Origin: an uncultured Ruminiclostridium sp.
Lineage (GTDB): Bacteria; Bacillota; Clostridia; Oscillospirales; Ruminococcaceae
Direction: 5' to 3'
DNA length: 64,000 nt
Assembly: GCA_944386545.1 (NCBI GenBank)
Contig: CALXBK010000004.1
Coordinates: 57,710-121,709 of the forward strand
Position numbers and translations under genes: made by a program. The notes beneath the pieces were generated by a model. That model had not been told where the DNA came from. It ran no database searches and saw only the letters and a list, made by a program, of their open reading frames with translations. Numbering within the stretch: the first letter of the stretch is position 1; each line of letters starts with the position of its first letter. Below, one piece after another: positions 1 through 8,748 of the stretch.

Positions 1-523
1 GGCACGCTTCGGTGGTAATTACCGTGCCCTCGCCGTCGCAGGTTATGCTTCCGCCCTCCAAAACAAAATCTCTGAAATCGTAAACGTCGCAGTCCAGCAA
101 ATCGCACACCTTGCAGGCTATCTTGTCGTCCTTGTCCCAAGGGAAGTAAAGACCGTCATGCAGTCCGCCCCAGGCGTTGAATTTCCAATTTACTCCCCTC
201 ATGCCGCCCTTGCCGTCAATTACAAATTCGGGAGAAACATCTCTTGCCCATGCGTCGTCGCTGGACATCTCAACCACCTTTATATTATCGGGGAGCATTC
301 TTCTTGCATTTTCGTACTGCTCAAAGCTCGCAAGCATGATAAGCCTTTCGGATTTTGCTATGGTTGACGCCACACTGCAAAACGCCTCTCTCGCCTTTAC
401 CGCCCCGTACTGCCATGAATCCGCCCTTTCGGGGAATATCATCACACAGCCGTAATGACGGGAAAACTCTGCGGGCATATAAAATCCGTCGGCCTTGGGG
501 GTTGAAGACTTTATAATTTTCAT
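1..523 (-). CDS. aguA: Agmatine deiminase, N-terminal part (runs off the left edge)
   Basis: This is the first 174 codons of an agmatine deiminase, which hydrolyses agmatine to N-carbamoylputrescine and ammonia on the route to putrescine. The visible part carries hallmarks of the family: an MPAEF opening, a PERADSWQYGA block, the VVEMSSDDAWARD segment with its guanidine-binding acidic residues, FNAWGG, FPWDKDD and VLEGGSI. Family members are about 365 residues, so the catalytic Cys near the C-terminus lies outside the window. The ATG sits only 6 bases after the iorB stop, so it is probably cotranscribed with iorBA. The ribosome site (GAGAG) is weak. Confidence 0.9.
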   Translation of the reverse strand, partial: MKIIKSSTPKADGFYMPAEFSRHYGCVMIFPERADSWQYGAVKAREAFCSVASTIAKSERLIMLASFEQYENARRMLPDNIKVVEMSSDDAWARDVSPEFVIDGKGGMRGVNWKFNAWGGLHDGLYFPWDKDDKIACKVCDLLDCDVYDFRDFVLEGGSITCDGEGTVITTEAC

Positions 524-529
524 ATTATC

Positions 530-1105
530 TTACAGCTCTCTGCCTAAATCAAAGGCCTTTTCGTTTATCTCGATTACCTTTGCGGGCACGCACTTTTCAA
601 CCGCCGCCTTCCAGGAGCTAAGCTCTATTCCCGGCAATACCCTTGACAGCACGCCCATAAGCACTACGTTTACCGCCCTTGCACTTCCTGCCTTTTCAGC
701 CGCGGAAAGTGCGTCTGCGGCAATGAGCTTTACGCCTGCCGCCTTTATTTTGTCCTCCAAGCCGTCGGGATATGCCGCCGCACCCGTAATTACAGGCATG
801 GGGCTGATTTTCTGGGTATTGGTGATAATCGTGCCGCCCTTTTTAAGGTAAGAAATCCATCTTGCCGCTTCAAGCTGTTCAAAGCTGACTATGATGTCCG
901 CCTGTCCCTTTTCGATAACGGGGCTGTACACCTGCTCGCCGTACTTGATGTAGGTAACTACCGAGCCGCCTCTTTGCGACATACCGTGTACCTCGCTTAC
1001 CTTTACCTTATATCCTGCGTCAACGAGAACGCTTCCGAGTATGCGGCTTGCAAGCAGTGTTCCCTGTCCGCCGACGCCTACTATCATAACAGATTTTGTA
1101 TCCAT
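530..1105 (-). CDS. iorB: Indolepyruvate:ferredoxin oxidoreductase beta subunit
   Basis: IorB is the small gamma-type subunit of a 2-oxoacid:ferredoxin oxidoreductase that oxidatively decarboxylates aryl pyruvates from aromatic amino acid transamination (or runs in reverse to make them). The 191-residue length and the N-terminal VGVGGQGTLLASRILG motif are typical, followed by EVHGMSQRGGSV and the YSPVI segment. It follows iorA with 24 bases between them. The enzyme is cytoplasmic and oxygen-sensitive, as expected for an anaerobe. Confidence 0.93.
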   Translation of the reverse strand: MDTKSVMIVGVGGQGTLLASRILGSVLVDAGYKVKVSEVHGMSQRGGSVVTYIKYGEQVYSPVIEKGQADIIVSFEQLEAARWISYLKKGGTIITNTQKISPMPVITGAAAYPDGLEDKIKAAGVKLIAADALSAAEKAGSARAVNVVLMGVLSRVLPGIELSSWKAAVEKCVPAKVIEINEKAFDLGREL

Positions 1106-1129
1106 GTCAATTTTCCTTTCAGACCGTAA

Positions 1130-2863
1130 TTATTCTTCAATAGCGTCAAATTTGCAAAGCTGTGTGCAAAGTCCGCAGCCTACGCACAGCGTCGGATCTA
1201 TCGTTATGCACTTATCTCCCGATACGAGCGCAGGACAGCCTATTCTCATGCAGGATTTGCAGTTTTTGCACTTGTCGGAATTGATAGAGAACGGCGCTTT
1301 GTGCTTTACGGTTTTGAGCAGGGCGCAGGGCTTACGCGCAATGATGAGCGACGGCTCTGCCTTTGCAAGCTCCTGCTTTATCACTCTTTCGGTCTGCTCT
1401 AAGTTGTTGGGATCTATAACCTCAACGCTGTCTATGCCGATTGCTTTTGCAAGCGCTTCAAGATTTACCGCACTTGCGGGATCGCCGTAGATGTTCTTGC
1501 CGTTTGCAGGGTTGTTCTGATGACCCGTCATGCCCGTTATGCTGTTGTCAAGCACGATAACGGTTGAATTACTGCGGTTGTACGCAATGTCAACAAGACT
1601 TGTAATTCCACTGTGCATAAAGGTACTGTCGCCGATAACCGCAACCGCCTTGCCTTCATACTCGCCCTTTCTGCCCTTGTTAAAGCCGTGCAGACCGCTT
1701 ATGCTTGCGCCCATGCAGACTGTAGTGTCAATTGCACTTAAGGGAGCCGCCGCACCGAGCGTATAACAGCCGATGTCGCCGCTTACCATTACGCCGAGCT
1801 TTTTGAGAATGTAGAACACGCCTCTGTGAGGACAGCCTGCACACAGCACGGGAGGGCGCACGGGAATATTCTCGTCAATGGCGATAAATTCGTCTGCTTC
1901 GCCGAGTATCATCTGCTTAATCCTGCTCTGGAAATACTCGCCCTGATATGTAAACAGCTCCTTGCCCTTTACATCAATTCCGTGCTTGCGGCAATGTGTT
2001 TCGATAACATCGTCAAGCTCCTCTATAACGTAAAGAGTCTTTACCTTAGAGGCAAATTCCTTAATAAGCTTTACGGGCAGAGGGTTTACCATACCGAGCT
2101 TTAAGTAGCTTGCCTTGTCGCCCAGCGCTTCCTTTGCGTACTGGTAGCAGATACCCGAGGTGATAACGCCGATGTCGGTGCTGCCGTATTCTACGGTGTT
2201 TATGGGTGCGGTTTCTGCGTATTCGGTGAGGTCGAGCGTTCTTTGCTCTACTACAACGTGCTTTTTAACCGCATTTGCAGGAACCATTACATACTTTGCG
2301 ATGTCCTTCTTATATTCGGGAAGCGCCTTTTCGGTTCTCTCACCCGTTACAACCTCCGACTGGGAGTGGCTTACACGGGTGGTAAGGCGGAGAATTACGG
2401 GAGTATCAAACTTTTCGGAGATTTCGTATGCGAGCATTGCATAATCCCTGCATTCCTGCGAATCGGACGGCTCAAGGCAGGGCACCTTTGCCGCTATCGC
2501 ATAATGGCGGGAATCTTGCTCATTCTGTGAGCTGTGCATACCCGGATCGTCCGCTACGGCAATAACCATACCGCCGCTTACACCCGTGTAAGAAGCGGTG
2601 AACAGCGGATCTGCCGCTACATTAAGTCCTACGTGCTTCATTGCACAAAAGCTCCTCGCTCCCGCTATGCTTGCGCCTATTGCGGTTTCGCAGGCAACCT
2701 TTTCGTTGGGCGCCCACTCGCAGTACATCTCATCTGCGGGATATGCCGAGGCATATTCGGTTATTTCGGTGCTGGGCGTACCGGGGTAGCTTGACACTAC
2801 GGTAACGCCTGCTTCGTAAAGGCCTCTTGCGACAGCCTTGTTTCCTAACATGAGTTCAGACAT
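1130..2863 (-). CDS. iorA: Indolepyruvate:ferredoxin oxidoreductase alpha subunit
   Basis: Large subunit of 577 residues that binds thiamine pyrophosphate and carries the iron-sulfur clusters. In order: a pyrimidine-binding domain with SSYPGTPSTEI near residue 30, the core 2-oxoacid oxidoreductase domain, a pyrophosphate-binding domain (CAGCPHRG, GDIGCYTLG, DNSITGMTGHQ), and a C-terminal 2x[4Fe-4S] ferredoxin domain with CKNCKSCMRIGCP and CVGCGLCTQLCKF. The reading frame continues to an ATG at 2890, but the ribosome site AAGGAAGG lies between the two ATGs, so the start at 2863 (MSELML) is preferred. Transcription probably begins at the promoter at 2970-2998. Confidence 0.94.
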   Translation of the reverse strand: MSELMLGNKAVARGLYEAGVTVVSSYPGTPSTEITEYASAYPADEMYCEWAPNEKVACETAIGASIAGARSFCAMKHVGLNVAADPLFTASYTGVSGGMVIAVADDPGMHSSQNEQDSRHYAIAAKVPCLEPSDSQECRDYAMLAYEISEKFDTPVILRLTTRVSHSQSEVVTGERTEKALPEYKKDIAKYVMVPANAVKKHVVVEQRTLDLTEYAETAPINTVEYGSTDIGVITSGICYQYAKEALGDKASYLKLGMVNPLPVKLIKEFASKVKTLYVIEELDDVIETHCRKHGIDVKGKELFTYQGEYFQSRIKQMILGEADEFIAIDENIPVRPPVLCAGCPHRGVFYILKKLGVMVSGDIGCYTLGAAAPLSAIDTTVCMGASISGLHGFNKGRKGEYEGKAVAVIGDSTFMHSGITSLVDIAYNRSNSTVIVLDNSITGMTGHQNNPANGKNIYGDPASAVNLEALAKAIGIDSVEVIDPNNLEQTERVIKQELAKAEPSLIIARKPCALLKTVKHKAPFSINSDKCKNCKSCMRIGCPALVSGDKCITIDPTLCVGCGLCTQLCKFDAIEE

Positions 2864-2969
2864 TTTTCCATTCCTTCCTTTTGCCTGCACAGCTGTGGTG
2901 CAGAAGCATTTCAGCCTTTGTTAAGGTAATTTGCAGCCCACACAGCGGGGCATTTACTTCAATGGATAT

Positions 2970-2998
2970 ATTATAGCATATAGAGTCACAGCTTTCAA
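2970..2998 (-). promoter_or_regulatory. Promoter of iorA-iorB-aguA
   Basis: TTGAAA-17-TATAAT on the minus strand, about 105 bases upstream of the iorA start. Both boxes are close to the sigma-A consensus with ideal spacing. Confidence 0.65.
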
Positions 2999-3146
2999 GC
3001 GAGATTTTACAAAATACTCATCCTTTGTATTGAAAAAAATTAGTTTTATGTTAAAAAGGAAATTGATTGAATTATTAACCGAATAAAACGAAAACGTAAC
3101 TTTGCGCTCTATTTACTTTAGTAAACCGTGTAATGCTGTCAAGTAC

Positions 3147-3201
3147 AGGCAACACCGCACAAAGCCCGTCTAAAGGCTTTCACGGTGTTGCCTAAGTTAT
3201 A
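3147..3201. repeat. Short palindromic element, GGCAACACCGCACAAAG type
   Basis: An 11-bp perfect inverted repeat (AGGCAACACCG at 3147-3157, CGGTGTTGCCT at 3183-3193) with a second inner pair CAAAGCC/GGCTTT, so it folds into a long hairpin. Its arm GGCAACACCGCACAAAG is nearly identical to the ends of the larger element at 52695-52868, and its tail TGCCTAAGTTATA also ends the composite repeats at 42 and 50 kb. It sits in the 463-bp gene-free stretch between iorA and the next gene, which otherwise holds only two promoters. Confidence 0.7.
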
Positions 3202-3229
3202 TAAATTATCCTAAATTAACGCTGTGTTA

Positions 3230-3257
3230 TTGACAATCAGGTAAATCGGAGTAAAAT
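3230..3257 (+). promoter_or_regulatory. Promoter of the first unknown-family gene
   Basis: TTGACA-16-TAAAAT, ending 69 bases before the start codon at 3327. Confidence 0.6.
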
Positions 3258-3326
3258 GTTAAGTGAAATATGCAGTAATTTACCTATGGTAACAACCGGG
3301 CTGCACCTTACCGAAAGGAAGATATT

Positions 3327-4736
3327 ATGGACAACGCTTTACTTGCACAGCTCAAGGACACGCTTGACTTCAAAGAGGACGGAGAGAGCATATACGGCGC
3401 TTATGACGGCTTCGGCTTTGTCTTTTGCCAAAGGGACGAAAAATACCTTGATATGAGAATGTGGCTCAGAAAAAGCCCGCTTGCCAAAAGCACACCCGAA
3501 AAGTTCTTATTTGCCAAAGGCGCTTTTCAGACCTCAACGAACGATACCGAGCTTTGCGCGCTTATTCCCGTTCAGGGGGCAGAGGAGATATGTACGCTGC
3601 TTGCCGACCTTACGGAATTTTTAAAGCAAAACTATTACGGCAACGTCTGCAAGCTCTGCCGTTCTTCAATAGGACTTGATTTTAAAAAGGGCGAAAACGG
3701 CGAGATAAAGCAGTATTGCCGCCTTTGTGCGCAAAAGGTGAAATCCGCACCCGCCGCAGTATCGCCTGAGCCGCAGCAAACAACCGCTTATAATGATACC
3801 GAAAACGCTGTGCAGGATATTCCGATTTTCAATCCACAGGCGCAGTCCGACAGCACTGACGACAGCTTCACGGGAGAGGTAACTCAGACGCAGATCGATA
3901 TTAAGGGGCTTGCCTCGGTATATCAGGACGTTCTCTTTAAAAAAGACGCAGCCTCTGCAATGCCCGACAGCAACGAAACGCACGAAAGCGTTAAAAAGCA
4001 AAGCGCTCCCCCGTTTGCAGTACAGAAAGCAGAGCGTGAATTTTACGATCCCCGATTTGACGAGGACAGCTCAACTTCCGAAAGGCTTCCCTTTGATTAT
4101 GTTCCGCCGACGGACGAAAGCCTGCCGAGGGTAGAATCAATAAACAGAAGCTCTGAAAGCAAAAACACTACACCGACAGGTTACTCCGATTGGGACGATA
4201 AGGCGCACGGCGAACGCTTCAAACCGATGAAGCCCTACCGCCCCACAAGATTAGCCGAAAAACCAATGCCGATAAAAGGCTTTCTCGGCTCGCTTGCTTT
4301 AGGCGTTGCCTGCGGCGTACTGTGCGGGCTAATTTATCATTTTGACATAATAGTGTTGTGGATTATTATGCTTGTCGTTTCGGTGATTGCGGTAATATAC
4401 GGATATCTGCTTTTCGGCAAGAAGTTTTCCCTTTCGGGAATTTTGCTCGGCTTTGCGGCGGTGTTCATTCAAGGTCTGGCAAGAGTTCTTACGACGAGGT
4501 TAATCTACGCCATAAAATATCCCTCCAATCCCGTTTCGTTTACCTCCGGCTTATTCTCCGATCCCATTCACTATCTTCAGCTCCTCTTCTACGCAATAGC
4601 CATTGAAAAATACGCTGTGGGCGTCATAAAAGAACTCATAAATTTCAAAAAAGAGCCGCCGCAAAATTCCAATCCGATAAGAAAGGCTATCAGAAAAATA
4701 TTAATCGGTAAAGATGATGAAATAAAGTGGAAATAA
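3327..4736 (+). CDS. Unknown membrane protein, paralog 1 of a three-gene family
   Basis: 469 residues with no family I can name. Residues 1-100 form a globular domain beginning with MDNALLAQL and containing the shared motifs YGAYDGFGF and MWLRKSPLA. Next is a zinc-knuckle-like segment with two CxxC pairs (CKLC and CRLC, about residues 111-134). A long acidic, disordered linker leads to a YRPTR motif near residue 290, then four or five hydrophobic segments and a short basic tail. The same layout occurs at 12839-14281 and 14328-15611. The start follows CGAAAGGAAG. It is transcribed alone, between its own promoter and the terminator at 4754. An envelope or sensory role is only a guess. Confidence 0.75.
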   Translation: MDNALLAQLKDTLDFKEDGESIYGAYDGFGFVFCQRDEKYLDMRMWLRKSPLAKSTPEKFLFAKGAFQTSTNDTELCALIPVQGAEEICTLLADLTEFLKQNYYGNVCKLCRSSIGLDFKKGENGEIKQYCRLCAQKVKSAPAAVSPEPQQTTAYNDTENAVQDIPIFNPQAQSDSTDDSFTGEVTQTQIDIKGLASVYQDVLFKKDAASAMPDSNETHESVKKQSAPPFAVQKAEREFYDPRFDEDSSTSERLPFDYVPPTDESLPRVESINRSSESKNTTPTGYSDWDDKAHGERFKPMKPYRPTRLAEKPMPIKGFLGSLALGVACGVLCGLIYHFDIIVLWIIMLVVSVIAVIYGYLLFGKKFSLSGILLGFAAVFIQGLARVLTTRLIYAIKYPSNPVSFTSGLFSDPIHYLQLLFYAIAIEKYAVGVIKELINFKKEPPQNSNPIRKAIRKILIGKDDEIKWK

Positions 4737-4753
4737 TACAACCGAAAACAGTA

Positions 4754-4788
4754 AAGATGGCTGTGCCAAACGCACAGCCATCTTTTTT
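4754..4788. terminator. Rho-independent terminator between convergent genes
   Basis: A 13-bp perfect stem (AAGATGGCTGTGC and its complement) with a 5-base loop, followed by a T run on the plus strand and preceded by A residues, so it can work in both directions for the paralog-1 gene and fucO. Confidence 0.85.
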
Positions 4789-4805
4789 GGGGTTTTAAAA
4801 AGGAG

Positions 4806-5960
4806 TTAATATGCTTTCTTGTAGATTTCGAGAATTTCAGCCGCGCTGGTTTCTCTGGGGTTGCCGCCCGTACATACATCGTTGAATGCCGCAACGGACA
4901 GAGCCTCTAAATCCTCCTGCTTTACGCCGATTTCGGAGAGCTTCTGAGGAATGTCAATGGACACCGACAGCTTGCGTACCGCTTCAATAGCCGCCTTTAC
5001 GCCCTCGTCGTCGGTCATGCCCTCTGTACCCTGAACGCCCATCGCCTTTGCGATAGCCTTGTACTTTGGCTTTGCGGAGCTTTCTGCGTTGTATTCCATA
5101 ACAAAGGGGAGAAGCAGAGCGTTTGCAACGCCGTGAGGAGTATCATAGAAAGCGCCGAGCGGGTGAGCCATAGAGTGAACTATACCGAGGCCGACATTCG
5201 AGAAGCCCATACCTGCCACATACTGTGCAAGCGCCATTGTTTCCCTTGCCTTAGCGTCGCCCTGCACGCTGTCATAAAGCGAAGAAGCGATAAGCTCGAT
5301 TGCACGGAGCTCAACCATATCCGAAAGCTCCCATGCGCCCTTTGTAATGTAACCCTCAATTGCATGAGTAAGTGCGTCCATACCTGTTGAAGCGCAAAGC
5401 CCTTTGGGCATACCCATCATAAGGTCGCTGTCCACGATGGCAACAACGGGAATATCGTGCGGGTCTACGCAAACCATCTTCTTCTTGTTTGCTTCGTCCG
5501 TAATAACATAGTTGATTGTAACCTCTGCCGCAGTACCCGAGGTGGTAGGTAAAGCGATAAGGGGTACGCTCTTGTTCCCGGTGTCTGCAACGCCCTCAAG
5601 TGAAACTACATCGGCAAAGTCGGGGTTTGCAATAATTATGCCGACAGCCTTAGCTGTATCCATTACCGAGCCGCCGCCTACCGCAACTATCGAATCTGCG
5701 CCCATAGCCTTGAACCTTGCAACGCCGTCCTGAACATTCTTCACGGTGGGGTTAGCCTTGATGTCGCTGTAAACCTCATAAGCAATGCCCGCCTTGTCAA
5801 GCTCGGCGGTAACCTTGCCTGCAACGCCGCAGTCAAGCAGTACCTTATCGGTTACGAACATAACCTTTTTAAGTCCTCTGCCGTTAAGCTCGGGTGCTAA
5901 GCTTTCTCTTGCGCCTGCGCCGAAATATGAGGTTTCATTAAGAATAAAACGATTTGCCAT
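4806..5960 (-). CDS. fucO: Lactaldehyde reductase (iron-containing alcohol dehydrogenase)
   Basis: 384 residues of the group III Fe-dependent alcohol dehydrogenase family. It reduces L-lactaldehyde to 1,2-propanediol with NADH, disposing of the three-carbon product of fucose cleavage under anaerobic conditions. Visible motifs are the nucleotide-binding GGGSVMD, PTTSGTAAE, the metal-ligand region TGMDALTHAIEGY, and GIVHSMAHPLG with ligand histidines, then DTPHGVANA. The name FucO is supported by its place beside fucA, fucU, fucK and fucI. It has its own promoter (6021-6049) and is separated from fucA by a hairpin, so it can be transcribed independently of the other fuc genes. Confidence 0.88.
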   Translation of the reverse strand: MANRFILNETSYFGAGARESLAPELNGRGLKKVMFVTDKVLLDCGVAGKVTAELDKAGIAYEVYSDIKANPTVKNVQDGVARFKAMGADSIVAVGGGSVMDTAKAVGIIIANPDFADVVSLEGVADTGNKSVPLIALPTTSGTAAEVTINYVITDEANKKKMVCVDPHDIPVVAIVDSDLMMGMPKGLCASTGMDALTHAIEGYITKGAWELSDMVELRAIELIASSLYDSVQGDAKARETMALAQYVAGMGFSNVGLGIVHSMAHPLGAFYDTPHGVANALLLPFVMEYNAESSAKPKYKAIAKAMGVQGTEGMTDDEGVKAAIEAVRKLSVSIDIPQKLSEIGVKQEDLEALSVAAFNDVCTGGNPRETSAAEILEIYKKAY

Positions 5961-6020
5961 AAGTTATTACCTTCCTGTCTTATTTTTTAAGCGGCTTGCT
6001 GCCGCTTTAAGCTCAAATTA

Positions 6021-6049
6021 ATTATACTACCTTTTGAGAAAAATTGCAA
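6021..6049 (-). promoter_or_regulatory. Promoter of fucO
   Basis: TTGCAA-17-TATAAT on the minus strand, about 60 bases upstream of fucO. Confidence 0.6.
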
Positions 6050-6106
6050 CACTTTTCACAAAAAATTATTAATAAATTTAAAAAAAACTATGCAAATAAT
6101 AGATTA

Positions 6107-6134
6107 AGGCAATGCCACAAAATTGACATTGCCC
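6107..6134 (-). terminator. Hairpin after fucA
   Basis: Seven-bp stem GGCAATG/CATTGCC just downstream of the fucA stop. The following sequence is only moderately T-rich on the minus strand, so this may be a weak terminator or an RNA-stability hairpin rather than a full stop. Confidence 0.4.
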
Positions 6135-6154
6135 TAAAATATGCAGATTATAAA

Positions 6155-6829
6155 TTACATATACTTCTTGTATCCGGGGTGCTTGCCCGTTACTCCGTAC
6201 TGCTCTCTCATACCGATAAGGCGGTCAATATTGTCGCGGCTGATGTCCTTTACGCCGCCGAGCAGTCTTGCAACAAGGGAGATGTGAGCCTGAAGCTCCA
6301 TCGTTTCCATTCTGTAATACGCCGTGATAAGGTCGGCGCCGACAGTCAGCGCACCGTGGTTTTCAAGCAGCATACAGTCATGCTCCTTTAAGTAAGGCGC
6401 TATCGCCTCGGGCACTTCATTGGTTGAGGGTGTGCCGTAGGGAGTGAGGGGGATTGAACCGACGCCGATTACCGTTTCAATCATGCAGTAATCGTCCATC
6501 GGAATATGCGCGCAGGCAAAGCCCGTGGATACGGGAGGGTGCGCATGAACAACCGCACCCACATCGGGGCGTTCTTTGTAGCATCTCAAGTGCATTTTAA
6601 CCTCCGAGGAAGGTCTCCAGCCCTCGACTGCGTCAAGAATGTTGAAGTCATTGTCTATAAGTCCTATCTTATCAGGGGTAATAAACGCCTTGCTCACGCC
6701 CGTCTGGGTTGCGAGATACTTACCCTTGTCAACCTTTACCGTAACATTGCCGTCGTTTGCCGCTACCCAGCCCTTTTGCCACAGCTTATGGCAAATATCA
6801 ACCATCTGTTCCTTGATTTCCTCGTACAT
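6155..6829 (-). CDS. fucA: L-fuculose-1-phosphate aldolase
   Basis: 224-residue class II aldolase of the AraD/FucA family. It cleaves L-fuculose 1-phosphate to dihydroxyacetone phosphate and L-lactaldehyde using zinc. The N-terminal GWVAANDGNVTVK loop, the catalytic Glu in RPSSEVKMH, the zinc-binding HAHPP pair and the later LLENHGAL histidine are all present. The start ATG lies 16 bases after the fucU stop, inside the fuc run. Confidence 0.92.
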   Translation of the reverse strand: MYEEIKEQMVDICHKLWQKGWVAANDGNVTVKVDKGKYLATQTGVSKAFITPDKIGLIDNDFNILDAVEGWRPSSEVKMHLRCYKERPDVGAVVHAHPPVSTGFACAHIPMDDYCMIETVIGVGSIPLTPYGTPSTNEVPEAIAPYLKEHDCMLLENHGALTVGADLITAYYRMETMELQAHISLVARLLGGVKDISRDNIDRLIGMREQYGVTGKHPGYKKYM

Positions 6830-6845
6830 ATCAGTATATCCTTTC

Positions 6846-7280
6846 TCAAATTACGCCCTTTTGGAGCATTATGTTGGCGTATACCGCCTTTTCGCCCGTG
6901 GCAATTATCGCATAGGCGGTCTTTGCCTGCTCGTAAAACTCAAAGCGTTCAATCTCGCCTACCGTGTCTGCGCCTCTCTCGTCATGCTTTGCGATTATCG
7001 CCTTATATTCCTCCCAAATTGGAGTTTTTGCGGTATCGCCCTGCATTACCGCCATAAGGCTGACGGGCTTTTCAACATAGGTGTCAAGCGGCATTAATGT
7101 GAGTATTGCGTCAAGCAGCTCGGGTACTCCGTGACCGTCGGCACGGATAACCTTGCAGTTTTTACCCATACTGCAAGCGGGAAAATTTCCGTCCGCTATT
7201 ACAATTCTGTCGCTGTGTCCCATTTCGCACAGAGTTTTAAGCAGCTCGGGAGATATTATTGCGGGAATATTTTTGAGCAT
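6846..7280 (-). CDS. fucU: L-fucose mutarotase (RbsD/FucU family)
   Basis: 144 residues. FucU interconverts the alpha and beta anomers of L-fucose so that the isomerase receives its preferred form. The sequence starts with MLKNIPAIISPELLKTL and has the family's GHSDRIVIADGNFPA motif with the catalytic His, and RADGHGVPELLDAIL. Its ATG abuts the fucK stop codon directly, so the two are translationally coupled. Confidence 0.93.
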   Translation of the reverse strand: MLKNIPAIISPELLKTLCEMGHSDRIVIADGNFPACSMGKNCKVIRADGHGVPELLDAILTLMPLDTYVEKPVSLMAVMQGDTAKTPIWEEYKAIIAKHDERGADTVGEIERFEFYEQAKTAYAIIATGEKAVYANIMLQKGVI

Positions 7281-8744
7281 TTATTTCACCCTTTCAAGAT
7301 AGTCCGAATACGCCTTGTCCCACTCCTCTGTATTTTCGGGAGTGAATAAAACCGTTGCTTCGGAGCTTGCTATAATTTTTCTTGCCCTTACAGCGTCCTC
7401 TATTTCAGCCAGCGCAATAAGCTGAACGGCAATATTTCCGAAGGCGGTCGCCTCGACAGGTCCGCAGGAAACCTTCTTTTTGCAGGCGCTTGCCGTAAGG
7501 GAGCAGAGGAACTTGTCCTTTGTGCCGCCGCCCACCGCATAGAGCGTATCAAAGGTTTTTTCGGTACAGCGTTCAAGCTCTGCAATCGCCGTGCGGTATT
7601 TCATCGCAAGGCTCTCATAGATACAGCGCATTATTTCGCCCTCGGTTTTTGGAACATACTGCCCTGTTTTTTTGCAATATTCCCTTATGCGGCTCGGTAT
7701 ATCTCCCGCGGGAGTAAATTCCGGCGCGTCCGGATCTATAAAGCACATAAACGGCTCTGCGGCTCTCGCCATGCTTTCAAGCTCGGCGTAGCTGTACTCT
7801 TTTCCCTCTCTTATCCACTGGCGGCGGCTTTCCTGAATAAGCCACAGACCGATGATATTTTTAAGAAATGCCGTCTTTGCGCCGAAGCCCGTTTCGTTTG
7901 AAATATTAAGACGGGCGGAGGTTTTTGTTATGACAGGTGCGTCAAGCTGTGTGCCGAGAAGCGACCAGGTTCCGCTTGAGAGGAACGCAAAGCTCTCCCC
8001 GCTTGCAGGTACTGCCGCCATTGCGCTCTGGGTATCGTGACCGCATACCGCTATTATCTTTGCGGGAGCAATACCCAGCTCCCCGCAGATTTCGGCTGAC
8101 AGCTCGCCTGTCACCGTTCCGCTTTTTACAATAGGCGCAAAGAGGGATTTTTCTATTCCCAAAGCCTCTATGCACCTTTCCGACCACTTTTTCTCACGGG
8201 CGTCAAAAAGCTGTGTGGTAGAGGCGGCGGACATCTCGGTAACTATGCCGCCGCCGAGATAGTACGCAAACAAATCCGGCATCAGCAGCAGCTTATCTGC
8301 TCTGTCAAGTAAATCCCTGCGGTTTTTTGTCAGCGACAAAAGCTGATACGCCGTGTTTATCTCCATCATCTGTATGCCTGTTTCGGTGTAAAACTCGCCG
8401 CTGTCGATACGGCTCTCGCCGTACCGTATCATTCCCGCCGTTCTTTTATCGCGGTAATGCACGGGGTTTTCAAGCAGTCTGCCATCCTTATCTATAAGTC
8501 CGAAGTCAACGCCCCAGGTATCAATGGCAATACTGCTTATCTCACCGTATTCCTTGGATTTTATAAGGCTCTGCTTTATCTCGTGAAACAGCCGCAGAAA
8601 ATCCCAGTACATCGTGCCGCCTAAAATAACGGGATCGTTTGAAAAGCGGTGAATTTCCTTTAAGGTGATTTTCTCACCGTCAAAGCTTCCTATTACGGCT
8701 CTGCCGCCTGAAGCTCCGAAATCTATCGCAAGTACGTTTTTCAT
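7281..8744 (-). CDS. fucK: L-fuculokinase / rhamnulokinase-type FGGY kinase
   Basis: 487-residue sugar kinase of the FGGY family. The N-terminal phosphate loop AIDFGASGGRAVIGSF, substrate segment DTWGVDFGL, the catalytic Asp in CGHDTQSA and the AVGGGTKDKFLC adenosine motif are visible. By sequence it resembles RhaB (rhamnulokinase) more than enterobacterial FucK, but its position between fucI and fucU makes L-fuculose the likely substrate; activity on L-rhamnulose cannot be excluded. Four bases separate it from fucI. Confidence 0.88.
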   Translation of the reverse strand: MKNVLAIDFGASGGRAVIGSFDGEKITLKEIHRFSNDPVILGGTMYWDFLRLFHEIKQSLIKSKEYGEISSIAIDTWGVDFGLIDKDGRLLENPVHYRDKRTAGMIRYGESRIDSGEFYTETGIQMMEINTAYQLLSLTKNRRDLLDRADKLLLMPDLFAYYLGGGIVTEMSAASTTQLFDAREKKWSERCIEALGIEKSLFAPIVKSGTVTGELSAEICGELGIAPAKIIAVCGHDTQSAMAAVPASGESFAFLSSGTWSLLGTQLDAPVITKTSARLNISNETGFGAKTAFLKNIIGLWLIQESRRQWIREGKEYSYAELESMARAAEPFMCFIDPDAPEFTPAGDIPSRIREYCKKTGQYVPKTEGEIMRCIYESLAMKYRTAIAELERCTEKTFDTLYAVGGGTKDKFLCSLTASACKKKVSCGPVEATAFGNIAVQLIALAEIEDAVRARKIIASSEATVLFTPENTEEWDKAYSDYLERVK

Positions 8745-8748
8745 AGGC

